The notes under the pieces: model-generated
What the model was told of the DNA's origin: nothing
Database searches by the model: none
The model's input: only the letters and a program-made list of their open reading frames with translations
Position numbers and translations under genes: made by a program
Assembly (NCBI GenBank): GCA_947481635.1
Contig: CANKHJ010000001.1
Span: 23,528-87,527 of the forward strand
Length of the DNA stretch: 64,000 nt
Source of the DNA: Bradyrhizobiaceae bacterium
GTDB taxonomy: Bacteria > Pseudomonadota > Alphaproteobacteria > Rhizobiales > Xanthobacteraceae
Direction of reading: 5' to 3'
Shown: piece after piece, positions 28,009-36,610 of the stretch
How positions within the stretch are numbered: position 1 is the first letter of the stretch
Layout: every line of letters begins with the position of its first letter

Positions 28009-28482
28009 ATGGACGCTGACGACATCACCGAACTGTTCCGGGACTTCGGCCCGGTGACAGTGCGGCGCATGTTCAGCGGTGCCGGTGTTCATGCCGAGGG
28101 GATGAACTTTGCGTTCGTCGTCGATGGCATGATCTATCTCAAAACAGACGCTGAAACGGCAGCGGATTTCGACCGCGAGAAACTCGCGGCGTTCACGTTC
28201 AGGCGCAAAGGCGGCAAGGAGATCGTTACCTCCTACCGGCGCATGCCGGACCGCTGCTACGACGAGCCGGAAGAGGCCGCGCATTGGGCGCGGGGCGCAC
28301 TTGGTGTCGCGCGACGGGCTCAGATGCGCAAGCGGCCGGCGGCCAAGCGAAGTGCGAAGAAGGTTGCGCCAAACAAGCGGCCGGTCGTGAAAGCGCGGAC
28401 TTCGAAGACTTCGAAAAAGAAAACATCAGCGAAGATGAAATCGGGGGCGAAAAGAAAAAGCCGGCTGCGAAGCCGGCTTTGA
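28009..28482 (+). CDS. TfoX/Sxy N-terminal domain protein with lysine-rich tail
   Basis: 157 residues. Residues 1-100 form a TfoX N-terminal domain (LFRDFGPVTVRRMFSGAG, then FAFVVDGMIYLKTD). The last 55 residues are strongly basic (Lys/Arg/Ala/Ser), like histone-H1-type or nucleic-acid-binding tails. The E. coli homologue regulates competence, but most alphaproteobacterial proteins of this kind are uncharacterised. It sits 14 bases after sufA and probably shares the suf transcript. The final codons form half of a terminator-like hairpin. Confidence 0.88.
   Translation: MDADDITELFRDFGPVTVRRMFSGAGVHAEGMNFAFVVDGMIYLKTDAETAADFDREKLAAFTFRRKGGKEIVTSYRRMPDRCYDEPEEAAHWARGALGVARRAQMRKRPAAKRSAKKVAPNKRPVVKARTSKTSKKKTSAKMKSGAKRKSRLRSRL
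28457..28480 (+). terminator. hairpin ending the suf-tfoX unit
   Basis: 10-bp stem AAAGCCGGCT / AGCCGGCTTT with tetraloop GCGA, inside the last codons of the TfoX-like gene and ending one base into its TGA. Only a short T run is present, so termination may be weak. It would end the long suf operon. Confidence 0.65.
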
Positions 28483-28509
28483 AACGTTGAAGAAGAAGCA
28501 GAAGGGGCG

Positions 28510-29577
28510 CTAAGCGACCTGGGTCTGTGTCGCCGGAGATACTTCCGGATCGGTCTCGCAGATCACTCGGTTTCGGCCGCTGCGCTTGGCGGCATAGAGG
28601 CAATTGTCGGCGCGCTCGATCAGCGTCTGCACGGTGTCGCCCTTGCGCAATTGCGCGACGCCGATGGAGATCGTGACCCGGCCGAGATGCTCGCCGGTGG
28701 AGCGCTTCATCAATTCCTTCATCATCACCGCGCGGCGGATGTGATCCGCCACGGTGAGCGCGGAGCGCAGCACGGTATTCGGCAGCACCACCGCGAATTC
28801 CTCGCCGCCGTAACGCGCGGCGATATCCTGGCCCTTGACGTTCTGCTTCAGCGACATGGCGACGAGGCGCAGCACCTGGTCGCCGGTGAGATGGCCGAAG
28901 GTGTCGTTGAACTTCTTGAAGTGATCGACGTCGGTCATCATCAGCGAGAGCGGCTCGTGCTTGGTGAACGAGTCCTCGATCGCCTTGGCAAGCGAATCGT
29001 CAAAATATTTGCGGTTGGCGAGCTGGGTCAGCGGATCGGTGAGGCTTTCGTTGCGCACCGTCTCAAGATGCTCCTGGAGTTGCGTGATCTCGCTCTTCGA
29101 GGCGGTCAACCGCGCTTCCAGCGCCTTGTTGTTCTTTTCCATCTCCTTGGCGGCCTGGACCAGGCCTTCGACGATCGAGCGCAGGCCGTCATTATCCTTG
29201 GTGTGACCGAGCTTCTGGGTCACGTCAGCAAGGCTTTCGGTGTAGCTGTTGGCACTGCCAGCGGCAGCGCCGATCATCGCCATCACCTGCTCGATTTCGC
29301 CCATCACCTGGGTGCCGACCTGATCGATCCGGTCGGTGAAGCGGTTGGCCGAGATGTAAGTCTCGTAGATTTCGTCGATGTCAGCATCGCTCAACGTGCC
29401 GTTGCGCGCGACAGTCTCATTGATCATCTGATTGAGCGATGGGTTGTATCCGGTCGCGTAGGCGTACCAGACTTCATAATGACGCGGAGAGGCTGGCTGA
29501 CGCAGCGCCTTGATCTGACCTAGTGCAATACCAGCGAACGCCATGGTGCGCTCGTGCTCGTCGGCCTGATTGGTCAT
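28510..29577 (-). CDS. diguanylate cyclase (GGDEF domain) with conserved N-terminal helical region
   Basis: 355-residue protein making cyclic di-GMP. The N-terminal half (about 1-130) is a helical region well conserved in Hyphomicrobiales (QIKALRQPASPRHYEVWY), followed by a coiled coil (about 130-185) and the GGDEF domain (about 190-345) with active-site GGEEF in RYGGEEF. The inhibitory I-site, RxxD in PleD-type enzymes, reads KGQD here, so product inhibition may be lost. No membrane segment. ATG 29577 gives the usual N-terminus; GGAG lies upstream. Confidence 0.9.
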   Translation of the reverse strand: MTNQADEHERTMAFAGIALGQIKALRQPASPRHYEVWYAYATGYNPSLNQMINETVARNGTLSDADIDEIYETYISANRFTDRIDQVGTQVMGEIEQVMAMIGAAAGSANSYTESLADVTQKLGHTKDNDGLRSIVEGLVQAAKEMEKNNKALEARLTASKSEITQLQEHLETVRNESLTDPLTQLANRKYFDDSLAKAIEDSFTKHEPLSLMMTDVDHFKKFNDTFGHLTGDQVLRLVAMSLKQNVKGQDIAARYGGEEFAVVLPNTVLRSALTVADHIRRAVMMKELMKRSTGEHLGRVTISIGVAQLRKGDTVQTLIERADNCLYAAKRSGRNRVICETDPEVSPATQTQVA

Positions 29578-29813
29578 CAATACGCGCTCCGCCCACAGAG
29601 CTGGACTCTGCGGCCTACCCCAGTTCCACAAATGCGGGTCGGTGTAGTGCCCCCCGACGGTAAAAACCGTATTCCACAGCGGTGAATCGCAGGTAAACGG
29701 ATGGGGTTATAAGGGAGAAATATATGTGATGATAAATCACGGACAGAAATATGGCCCCCCTGTTAGCCGGACTTACCAGTGCGGGGTTTTATGGACCGTC
29801 AGTCGGCCAAAAC

Positions 29814-29841
29814 AAATTGAGCCCCGATAGGGGCTCAATTT
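29814..29841. terminator. bidirectional terminator after the DEAD-box gene
   Basis: Perfect 12-bp stem AAATTGAGCCCC / GGGGCTCAATTT with loop GATA. On the minus strand it lies 22 bases after the helicase stop and is followed by TTTGTTTT-like sequence; on the plus strand it is followed by a short T run. It separates the helicase and cyclase genes. Confidence 0.85.
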
Positions 29842-29862
29842 TTCAATCGATGAGGATGATGC

Positions 29863-31335
29863 CTACGCCTTGATGCGCACCGGGCGCAGCAGGAAGGCGG
29901 GCAGGTGGCTGCCGTCGAAATCATCGGCGGCCGCTGGGGCGGGTGCGGCGGGAGCCGGGCGATCACGGCGCTGACGCACGTCATCGAGCCGCGCGACCGG
30001 GGCAGCAGGCTGGGCCGCAGGCTGCCGCGACTCGGGACGCTGTTCGGCGTGGACCTCAGGACGCGCTTCGGGAGCGCGACCCTCGGGACGGCTTTCCGAG
30101 CCACGACCATTGCGGCTGCGACCGCCACGACTGCGCGGCGGACGCGCGCCGGAGCGTGCGGGACGGGCATCGGAGGACTCGGTCGGCTCGTCGGAGCTTG
30201 AAGAGCTGCGCGGCGGTTCGCCCATCCACTCGATCGACTTGCCGATCAGGCTTTCGATCGCGGTGATGCCCTTCTGCTCGGAAGGAGCAACAATGGTGAT
30301 GGCGGTGCCGAGGCGCCCGGCGCGGCCGGTGCGGCCGATGCGATGGACGTAGTCGTCCGCGTGATGCGGCACGTCGAAATTGAATACGTGGCTGACCGCC
30401 GGAATGTCGAGGCCGCGCGCGGCGACGTCGGAGGCGACCAGCAGCGTGACTTCGTTCTTGCGGAAGGCATCGAGCGCCGCGGTGCGCGCGCTCTGGTCCA
30501 TGTCGCCATGCAGCGCGACGGCGGAGAAGCCGTGGCGTGCGAGCGACTTGTGCAGCAGCGCGACTTCGCGTTTGCGATTGCAGAAGATGATGCCGTTGGT
30601 GAGGCCTTCAGCGGCGCGGATCAGCGAGCGCAGCGTGTCGCGCTTGTCATGCGGCTCACGACCGGTCTTCACTAGGCGCTGGGTGATGTTGTCCACAGTG
30701 CTGGCCGGCTTGGAGACTTCGACGCGCACCGGGTTATGCAGGAATTGCTCGGTAATGCGCTGGATTTCGGGGGGCATGGTCGCGGTGAAGAACAAGGTCT
30801 GCCGCGTGAAGGGCACCAGTTTGCAGATGCGCTCGATGTCCGGAATGAAGCCCATGTCGAGCATGCGGTCGGCTTCGTCGATCACGAGAAGCTCAACGCC
30901 GCTCATCAGCAGACGGCCGCGCTCGAAATGATCGAGCAGCCGTCCGGGCGTTGCGATCAGCACGTCGACGCCACGCGTCAGCTTGGCGTCCTGCTCGTCA
31001 AATGAGACGCCGCCGATGATCAGCGCGACGTTGAGTTTCTGCTTGATGCTGTAGCGGGTGAAGCTTTCCTCGACCTGCGCGGCGAGTTCGCGCGTCGGCT
31101 CGAGGATCAGCGTGCGCGGCATGCGCGCCCGCGCGCGGCCGTTTTCCAGCATGGTCATCATCGGCAGCACGAAGGCCGCCGTCTTGCCGGTGCCGGTCTG
31201 GGCGATGCCGAGCACATCGCGCCTTGCGAGCACGTGCGGGATCGCCTGTTCCTGAATCGGGGTGGGGGTGGTGTAACCGGAGGCCTCGACGGCGGCCAAA
31301 ACCTTGTCGGACAAGCCGAGCGTGCTGAAAGACAT
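29863..31335 (-). CDS. rhlE: DEAD-box ATP-dependent RNA helicase (RhlE group)
   Basis: 490-residue helicase that remodels structured RNA. Q motif (TTPTPIQEQAIP), Walker A AQTGTGKT (45-52), PTRELA, DEAD (153-156), a SAT-type FTATMPP and the C-terminal HRIGRTGRAG are in order. The last 115 residues are Arg/Pro/Ser/Glu-rich and disordered, typical of RNA-binding tails. GAGG five bases upstream supports ATG 31335. The frame stays open to 32052 over the divergent CBS gene, but that extension is only a shadow frame. Confidence 0.93.
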   Translation of the reverse strand: MSFSTLGLSDKVLAAVEASGYTTPTPIQEQAIPHVLARRDVLGIAQTGTGKTAAFVLPMMTMLENGRARARMPRTLILEPTRELAAQVEESFTRYSIKQKLNVALIIGGVSFDEQDAKLTRGVDVLIATPGRLLDHFERGRLLMSGVELLVIDEADRMLDMGFIPDIERICKLVPFTRQTLFFTATMPPEIQRITEQFLHNPVRVEVSKPASTVDNITQRLVKTGREPHDKRDTLRSLIRAAEGLTNGIIFCNRKREVALLHKSLARHGFSAVALHGDMDQSARTAALDAFRKNEVTLLVASDVAARGLDIPAVSHVFNFDVPHHADDYVHRIGRTGRAGRLGTAITIVAPSEQKGITAIESLIGKSIEWMGEPPRSSSSSDEPTESSDARPARSGARPPRSRGGRSRNGRGSESRPEGRAPEARPEVHAEQRPESRQPAAQPAAPVARLDDVRQRRDRPAPAAPAPAAADDFDGSHLPAFLLRPVRIKA

Positions 31336-31593
31336 GAATCCTCGAAAGACCGTCCGGTCACTCCGCGCTGGAGATGTAACGACTCGAACTTGCGCGGGAT
31401 CGGCGGCCGATTGCTTATGATCGAACCGTTGGGCGGAACATAGGCGCAACCCGCCGAAAGTCAATCCTGTTGCGCTGCAACAATTCCAATTAATCCTTAA
31501 ATTTCCGGTGGTTTGCGTCACAGCAGCGTCACGGCACCGGGTCCCGCGGGTGGCCGCATTGCCATTATGAGCCGCTCCGGCGATACCTGAGCG

Positions 31594-32955
31594 ATGGCCT
31601 CGGTGCTTGATCTCATTGGCGAAACGCCGCTCGTCGAGGTGACGCGGATCGACCGCGGGCCGTGCCGGCTGTTCCTTAAGCTTGAAAGCGCAAATCCCTC
31701 CGGCTCGATCAAGGACCGCCCAGCGCGCGCCATGATCGAGGCCGCCGAGGCCGCCGGCTGGCTCAAGCCGGGCGGCACCATCGTCGAGGCGACTGCCGGA
31801 AATACCGGGCTCGGCCTCGCTTTGGTCGGGGGCCGCAAGGGCTACAGCACCCTGCTGGTGGTGCCGGACAAGATGGCGCGCGAGAAGATCCTGCATGCCC
31901 GTGCGCTCGGCGCCGAGGTGGTGCTGACGCGCTCCGATGTCGGCAAAGGCCACCCGGACTATTACCAGGATCTCGCAGAACGGCTGGCGCGCGAAACCTC
32001 CGGCGGTTTTTTCGTCAACCAATTCGCCAATCCCGCCAATCCGGCGGCGCATGAGGCGACCACCGGCCCCGAAATCCTGCGCCAGATGGACGGCGACGTG
32101 GATGCCGTGGTGGTCGGCGTCGGCTCGGGCGGAACGCTGACCGGCATCGGCCGCTTCATGCGGCGGACGTCGCCAAAGACCGCGATGATTCTCGCCGATC
32201 CGGCGGGCTCAATTCTCGCGCCGCTGGTCGAAACCGGGCAGATGGTTCAGGCCGGAAGCTGGGCGGTCGAAGGGATCGGCGAGGACTTCGTCCCGCCGAA
32301 TGCCGATCTCGCGCTGGTGTCGCAGGCCTATGAGATTCCCGATCCGGAAAGTTTCGCGGCCGCGCGCGAGCTCTTGCGCACCGAAGGGATCTTCGCCGGC
32401 TCATCGTCGGGCACGCTGCTCGCCGCCGCGCTGAAATATTGCCGCGCGCAGGACACGCCGAAGCGGGTGGTGAGCCTGGTCTGCGATTCCGGCGCGAAAT
32501 ATCTCTCCAAGGTGTTCAACGATGCCTTCCTGGCGCAGGAAGGCTGGACCGGCGGCGAGAAGCACGGGACCGTCGGCGACGTCGTGGTCAATCGGGTCAG
32601 CGAAGGCACCGCGGTGATGGTGCGGCCGCAGGATAACCTGCGCACCGTATTCGCGCGGATGCGCTCTGCCGATATCTCGCAATTGCCGGTGGTCGATGAC
32701 GCCGGACATGTCGTCGGCCTGATCGATGAAAGCGATGTGCTGGCGGCGCTCCTCACCGACGAGCAGGGATTCGAGCGGCCGGTCAGCGACGTGATGACGA
32801 CGCGGCTGGAAACGATTCCGGCGCATGCGCCGATCGCCGATCTGGTGCCGCTGTTCCGCAAGGACTACATCGCGATCGTGATGGACCGCGGTGAATTCCT
32901 CGGCATCGCGACCCGGCTCGACCTGATCAATTATTTCCGCATCATGCGCCGGTGA
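31594..32955 (+). CDS. cystathionine beta-synthase (PLP enzyme with CBS domains)
   Basis: 453 residues. The PLP-dependent fold (about 1-320) contains Lys40 in NPSGSIKDRPA and the EATAGNTGLGLA loop; two CBS domains (about 335-453) follow. It condenses serine (or O-acetylserine) with homocysteine to cystathionine. The next gene, 31 bases later, is a cystathionine gamma-lyase type enzyme, so the two make a reverse transsulfuration pathway from methionine to cysteine. A cysteine synthase role is the alternative, but the C-terminal CBS pair and the neighbour argue against it. Confidence 0.9.
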   Translation: MASVLDLIGETPLVEVTRIDRGPCRLFLKLESANPSGSIKDRPARAMIEAAEAAGWLKPGGTIVEATAGNTGLGLALVGGRKGYSTLLVVPDKMAREKILHARALGAEVVLTRSDVGKGHPDYYQDLAERLARETSGGFFVNQFANPANPAAHEATTGPEILRQMDGDVDAVVVGVGSGGTLTGIGRFMRRTSPKTAMILADPAGSILAPLVETGQMVQAGSWAVEGIGEDFVPPNADLALVSQAYEIPDPESFAAARELLRTEGIFAGSSSGTLLAAALKYCRAQDTPKRVVSLVCDSGAKYLSKVFNDAFLAQEGWTGGEKHGTVGDVVVNRVSEGTAVMVRPQDNLRTVFARMRSADISQLPVVDDAGHVVGLIDESDVLAALLTDEQGFERPVSDVMTTRLETIPAHAPIADLVPLFRKDYIAIVMDRGEFLGIATRLDLINYFRIMRR

Positions 32956-32986
32956 ATGCGGGCGCCATCAAAGCAATGGAATTTCC

Positions 32987-34174
32987 ATGACCGAATCCAG
33001 ACAACTCGCCAATCAGCCCGGCTTCGCGACGCGCTGCATTCATGCGGGGCAGGAGCCCGATCCGACCACCGGCGCGGTGATGGTGCCGATCTATGCCACC
33101 TCGACCTATGTCCAGCAGAGCCCCGGCGTGCATAAAGGCTATGAATATGCCCGCACCCAGAACCCGACGCGGATGGCGTTCGAGCGCTGCATCGCGGATC
33201 TCGAAAGCGGCAGCGCCGGTTTCGCTTTTGCCTCCGGCATGGCGGCGATTTCGACCACGCTCGAATTGCTCGACAGTGGCGCGCATGTGATCGCGAGCGA
33301 CGATCTCTATGGTGGCACGCGGCGGCTGTTGACGCGGGTGCGCAATGTGTCAGCCGCGATGAACATGAGCCAGGTCGATCTTGCTGATATCGCTGCGGTG
33401 GAGGCGGCGATCACGCCGCAGACCAAGATGATCTGGGTCGAGACGCCGACCAATCCGACGCTCAAGCTCGCCGATCTCGACGCGATTGCGGCGCTGGCGC
33501 GCAAACGCGGGCTGATCGCGGTGGCGGACAATACTTTCGCGACGCCGTTCATCCAGCGCCCGCTGGAGCATGGCTTCGACATCGTGGTGCATTCGACCAC
33601 CAAATATCTCAACGGCCATTCCGACATGGTCGGCGGCGTTGCGGTGGTCGGCAGCAATGCAGCCCTGGGGGAGAAACTGAAGTTCCTGCAGAACGCGGTC
33701 GGCGCGATCCAGGGCCCGTTCGATTCATTCCTCGCGTTGCGCGGCATCAAGACGCTGGCGCTGCGTCTGGAGCGCCAATGCGCCTCCGCGTTGGCGATCG
33801 CGCAATGGCTCGAAGCGCATCCCAAGGTGAAGCGTGTGCTTTACCCGGGGCTGGCAAGCCATCCGCAGCATGCGCTGGCCAAGACGCAGATGCGCGGCTT
33901 CGGCGGGATGATCTCGGTCGAACTGAAGGGTGACCTCGAAGGTTCGCGCCGCTTCCTCGAACAATGCCGGTTATTCGCGCTGGCGGAGAGCCTCGGCGCG
34001 GTTGAGAGCCTGATCGAGCATCCGGCGCTGATGACTCATGGCTCGGTGCCGCCGGAGGTGCGCGCGGGCCTCGGGATCGGCGATACCCTGGTACGCCTCT
34101 CGGTCGGCATCGAGGATGTCGAGGATCTGATTGCCGATCTCGACAATGCGCTCGGCGCGGTGAGCCTCGGTTAA
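32987..34174 (+). CDS. cystathionine gamma-lyase / trans-sulfuration PLP enzyme
   Basis: 395-residue member of the Cys/Met metabolism PLP family. The cofactor lysine is Lys206 in HSTTKYLNGHSD; other family segments are FASGMAAI and ETPTNPTLK. Next to a cystathionine beta-synthase, the likely reaction is cleavage of cystathionine to cysteine, oxobutyrate and ammonia; gamma-synthase activity cannot be excluded from sequence. It is co-transcribed with the preceding gene (31-base gap). Confidence 0.9.
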   Translation: MTESRQLANQPGFATRCIHAGQEPDPTTGAVMVPIYATSTYVQQSPGVHKGYEYARTQNPTRMAFERCIADLESGSAGFAFASGMAAISTTLELLDSGAHVIASDDLYGGTRRLLTRVRNVSAAMNMSQVDLADIAAVEAAITPQTKMIWVETPTNPTLKLADLDAIAALARKRGLIAVADNTFATPFIQRPLEHGFDIVVHSTTKYLNGHSDMVGGVAVVGSNAALGEKLKFLQNAVGAIQGPFDSFLALRGIKTLALRLERQCASALAIAQWLEAHPKVKRVLYPGLASHPQHALAKTQMRGFGGMISVELKGDLEGSRRFLEQCRLFALAESLGAVESLIEHPALMTHGSVPPEVRAGLGIGDTLVRLSVGIEDVEDLIADLDNALGAVSLG

Positions 34175-34194
34175 GTTCTCGAGCGCATACCGCA

Positions 34195-35220
34195 TCACCG
34201 CATCTCGACCGGCGTCCCCTTGGTGACCAGCTTCGCCAATGCGAGCGCATCCCAGTTGGTGAGGCGGATGCACCCGTGCGAAGCCGTCTTGCTCACCAGA
34301 TCGGGGCTCGACGTCCCGTGAATGCCGTAGGTCTTGGCCGAGAGGCCGATCCATACCGCGCCGACCGGGCCGTTGGGGCCTGGGGCGATTTCGATCGGCT
34401 GCTTTGACTTCTGACCTTTGAATTTGAAATCTGGATTGTAGCGATAGGTCGGATTTTGCGCGACGTTGCGCACCTGGAAGTTTCCGGTTGGCGCCGGCTT
34501 TTCCGTGCTGCCGACCGAAGCTGGAAAATAGGCGATCAGTGTACCATCGGCTGCGAGCGCCTCCAGCGATCCTTCGGTCTTGTCGATGACGATCTTCGCG
34601 AGCTTGCGCGGCTGGTCGCCCGGCTTGGGCCCGACGCTGGCCACCAGAATGCTGGCGCCTTCGGTATCAAATGACACGGCGGGATTGAGCGCCGCGAGCA
34701 GGTCTTCGTCCATGTGGAATTTTTCGGAGAGCGCTTCGCGCGGGCCGCGGTATCCGAGGTGTTTCAGCTCCGCCATCTTGGCATAATCCTTGGGAATCTC
34801 TTTGACGAAGGGGCCGGTAAGGTCGGCGGCGGTGATCGCGTAGCTGGCGACGACCGCATCACGCGCGTTCTCCGTCAGCCGCTGCCACGTCGCTTCGTCG
34901 AGCTTTCCGGTCGCCGTCAAATCACGGGCCTTCTGATAAGCCAGCACTGCCTTGGAAAAATTCTCGCCGCCGCGCGCGTCGATCACGCCCTGTGAGAAGC
35001 CCTCCCGATCGAGCAGCACCTGTGCCTTGAGCACGCCCGCATTGAGCTCCTGGCCCTTCACCTCGGACATCTGGGCGGCGTTGATCGTCTCCGCGGTGAA
35101 GATTTCCTGCTTCTGCGCGTGCCCGACGCTCGTGCCGAGGCTGATCCCGAGGATGAGGCCGAGAGGCAGGGCGAAGGATCGCAACAACATGAGAAGGGAC
35201 CGCTTTGGAAGGACGTGCAT
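34195..35220 (-). CDS. L,D-transpeptidase (YkuD) with peptidoglycan-binding domain
   Basis: 341 residues, exported. A hydrophobic signal (about 12-34, ending GHAQ) is followed by a peptidoglycan-binding-like region (about 60-120) and the YkuD domain (about 205-341). The catalytic signature is HGTSSP ... SHGCIRL, with Cys317 and His315. It forms 3-3 crosslinks or attaches proteins to peptidoglycan. An in-frame ATG at 35190 would shorten the pre-signal part; neither start has a clear Shine-Dalgarno sequence. Confidence 0.93.
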   Translation of the reverse strand: MHVLPKRSLLMLLRSFALPLGLILGISLGTSVGHAQKQEIFTAETINAAQMSEVKGQELNAGVLKAQVLLDREGFSQGVIDARGGENFSKAVLAYQKARDLTATGKLDEATWQRLTENARDAVVASYAITAADLTGPFVKEIPKDYAKMAELKHLGYRGPREALSEKFHMDEDLLAALNPAVSFDTEGASILVASVGPKPGDQPRKLAKIVIDKTEGSLEALAADGTLIAYFPASVGSTEKPAPTGNFQVRNVAQNPTYRYNPDFKFKGQKSKQPIEIAPGPNGPVGAVWIGLSAKTYGIHGTSSPDLVSKTASHGCIRLTNWDALALAKLVTKGTPVEMR

Positions 35221-35337
35221 GTAACCAGCGGCGACCCCGGTGGTTCCTCTTTCGTGCGCCGTAATACTGCTTGTGGCGCGATTAAACGAACGCTTGGAGG
35301 CGACCAGCGTTCTGTCTGATTGAAGCCGGAGAGCGCA

Positions 35338-35790
35338 ATGTCAGAGACGGTGAAGGCCAGCACGGCGAAATTGGCGGAGAGTGCGAAGACGCTCGAAAAG
35401 AGCACGGCCCGTGTGGAAGACAGCGCGGACCGCCGGACTGAGCTTGCAGGCGACCGCACCGCGTTCGCGGCCGAGCGCACTTATGGTGCCTGGGTGAGGA
35501 CCGGCTTGTTTGCACTTGCAAGCGGCGTGGGTGCAAAGGCAGCGTTGCACGGTGTGGTGCCGGAATGGCTGATCCTGGCAAACGGCAGCGCGCTCGTTCT
35601 GTTTAGCGCCTTCTGTTTCATCGTCGCGGTCTGGCCCCCGCTGATACCCGCGCAAACGCTGCCTTGGCATGTCCGCCGCGTCCCCCCGCTGATGCTGATG
35701 ACAGTCAATGCGCTTCTGACCCTGACCGCGCTGGCGGCGTTGCTCGGAATCTGGTTTGGCCGGACGGGTGGCCATCCGCCTGGGATCTGA
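35338..35790 (+). CDS. DUF202 family membrane protein
   Basis: 150-residue inner-membrane protein. A predicted N-terminal helix (about 1-40, rich in Ala/Glu/Lys) precedes the DUF202 motif (R-x-A-A-E-R-T-x3-W-x-R-T-G) at about 45-60 and three hydrophobic segments. Function of the family is not established. ATG 35338 has GGAGAG just upstream; the TTG at 35320 is less likely. Adjacent to, but divergent from, the L,D-transpeptidase gene. Confidence 0.85.
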   Translation: MSETVKASTAKLAESAKTLEKSTARVEDSADRRTELAGDRTAFAAERTYGAWVRTGLFALASGVGAKAALHGVVPEWLILANGSALVLFSAFCFIVAVWPPLIPAQTLPWHVRRVPPLMLMTVNALLTLTALAALLGIWFGRTGGHPPGI

Positions 35791-35832
35791 CCGCACCTTG
35801 GAATAATTTGTCGCAGTCGTTGGGGTTGCGAT

Positions 35833-35857
35833 GGAACTTTGACCGCGCTTGCGGGTT
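35833..35857 (+). promoter_or_regulatory. candidate EcfG (general stress) promoter
   Basis: GGAAC (35833-35837), 16 bases, then GGTT (35854-35857), one base from the GGAAC-N16-18-CGTT pattern of the alphaproteobacterial EcfG sigma factor. It lies 82 bases before the secreted protein gene at 35940. A single match of a short pattern, so only a hint. Confidence 0.35.
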
Positions 35858-35939
35858 GCCGCTTTGGGATCAACCGATCCAATGGGTTCAAAGTTTCCGT
35901 CCGTCACCCAGCACCTCACATTATTTTAGGGGCATTCAC

Positions 35940-36380
35940 ATGCGCGTTTCATCCAGCCTGCGTGCCGGTCTTGTCGCACTCACTGCCATTGCCGGCGCTA
36001 CTCTCTCGTCAACCGCCTATGCTGATAGCGGCACCGTCCGCATTTCGGTGATTAAGGGCGGCTGGTTCATCGGCGCGTCGGGCGGCAGCGGCACGCTGAC
36101 CTTCAAGGGCCGGCGTTATCCGCTGTCGATCGGCGGGTTGAGCGCTGGCCTGGTGTTTGGCGCATCGCAGACCGACCTGGTCGGCCGCGTCAACAACATC
36201 CGCCGTCCGTCTGACGTGGCGGGCGTGTATGGCGCCGCTGGTGCTGGCATTGCCGCTGGTGCTGGGGTGCGGTTCATCACGCTGCGCAACGAGAAGGGCG
36301 CCGTCCTGGCGCTCGAAGGCCGGCAGGTCGGCTTGATGGCCAATGCCGACCTCAGCGGGTTAGCGATCGGCCTCAAGTAA
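35940..36380 (+). CDS. secreted protein of unknown function
   Basis: 146 residues with a clear signal peptide (about 1-28, cleavage after AYA). The mature part is Gly- and Ala-rich: GWFIGASGGSGTL, a region with LVGRVNNIRRPSDVAGVYGAA, and a C-terminal ALEGRQVGLMANADLSGLAI strand segment. Proteins of this pattern are common in Bradyrhizobium-like bacteria, but I know of no assigned function. AGGGG seven bases upstream supports the ATG. It may be transcribed from a stress-type promoter at 35833. Confidence 0.8.
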   Translation: MRVSSSLRAGLVALTAIAGATLSSTAYADSGTVRISVIKGGWFIGASGGSGTLTFKGRRYPLSIGGLSAGLVFGASQTDLVGRVNNIRRPSDVAGVYGAAGAGIAAGAGVRFITLRNEKGAVLALEGRQVGLMANADLSGLAIGLK

Positions 36381-36610
36381 GGCCAAACAGCGCCGCGTTT
36401 TCGGACGCGCTGCTGAAGAATAACGACGATGCGCGTGGGCCGAGGCAAGCCCGCGCGCATTGTCATGTTTGTTGCAGAGATGGGCGGGGAGGCGGCGTCG
36501 ATTTTCTGGGCGTTAACGTCGCCGTGCCCTGCCCACATAAGGTCGAAGTGGCTGCGTAATAGCAGATGGCCTGCCTTGCCGTTCAGCGGGGCGCTCAAAC
36601 CCATCGATCC
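36381..36610. other. intergenic stretch before the amber-split gene
   Basis: No supported gene. A 63-codon plus frame (36429-36620) shows no family resemblance. No clear terminator is visible after the secreted protein gene. Confidence 0.35.

Noticed and set aside
29725..29741. TGTGA-like inverted repeat resembling a CRP/FNR site upstream of the cyclase
   Set aside because: Half-site spacing is one base too long for the CRP consensus and the arms are only five bases.
31336..32052. N-terminal extension of the DEAD-box helicase frame
   Set aside because: It covers the divergent cystathionine beta-synthase gene, whereas ATG 31335 has a good ribosome binding site and begins at the normal helicase N-terminus.
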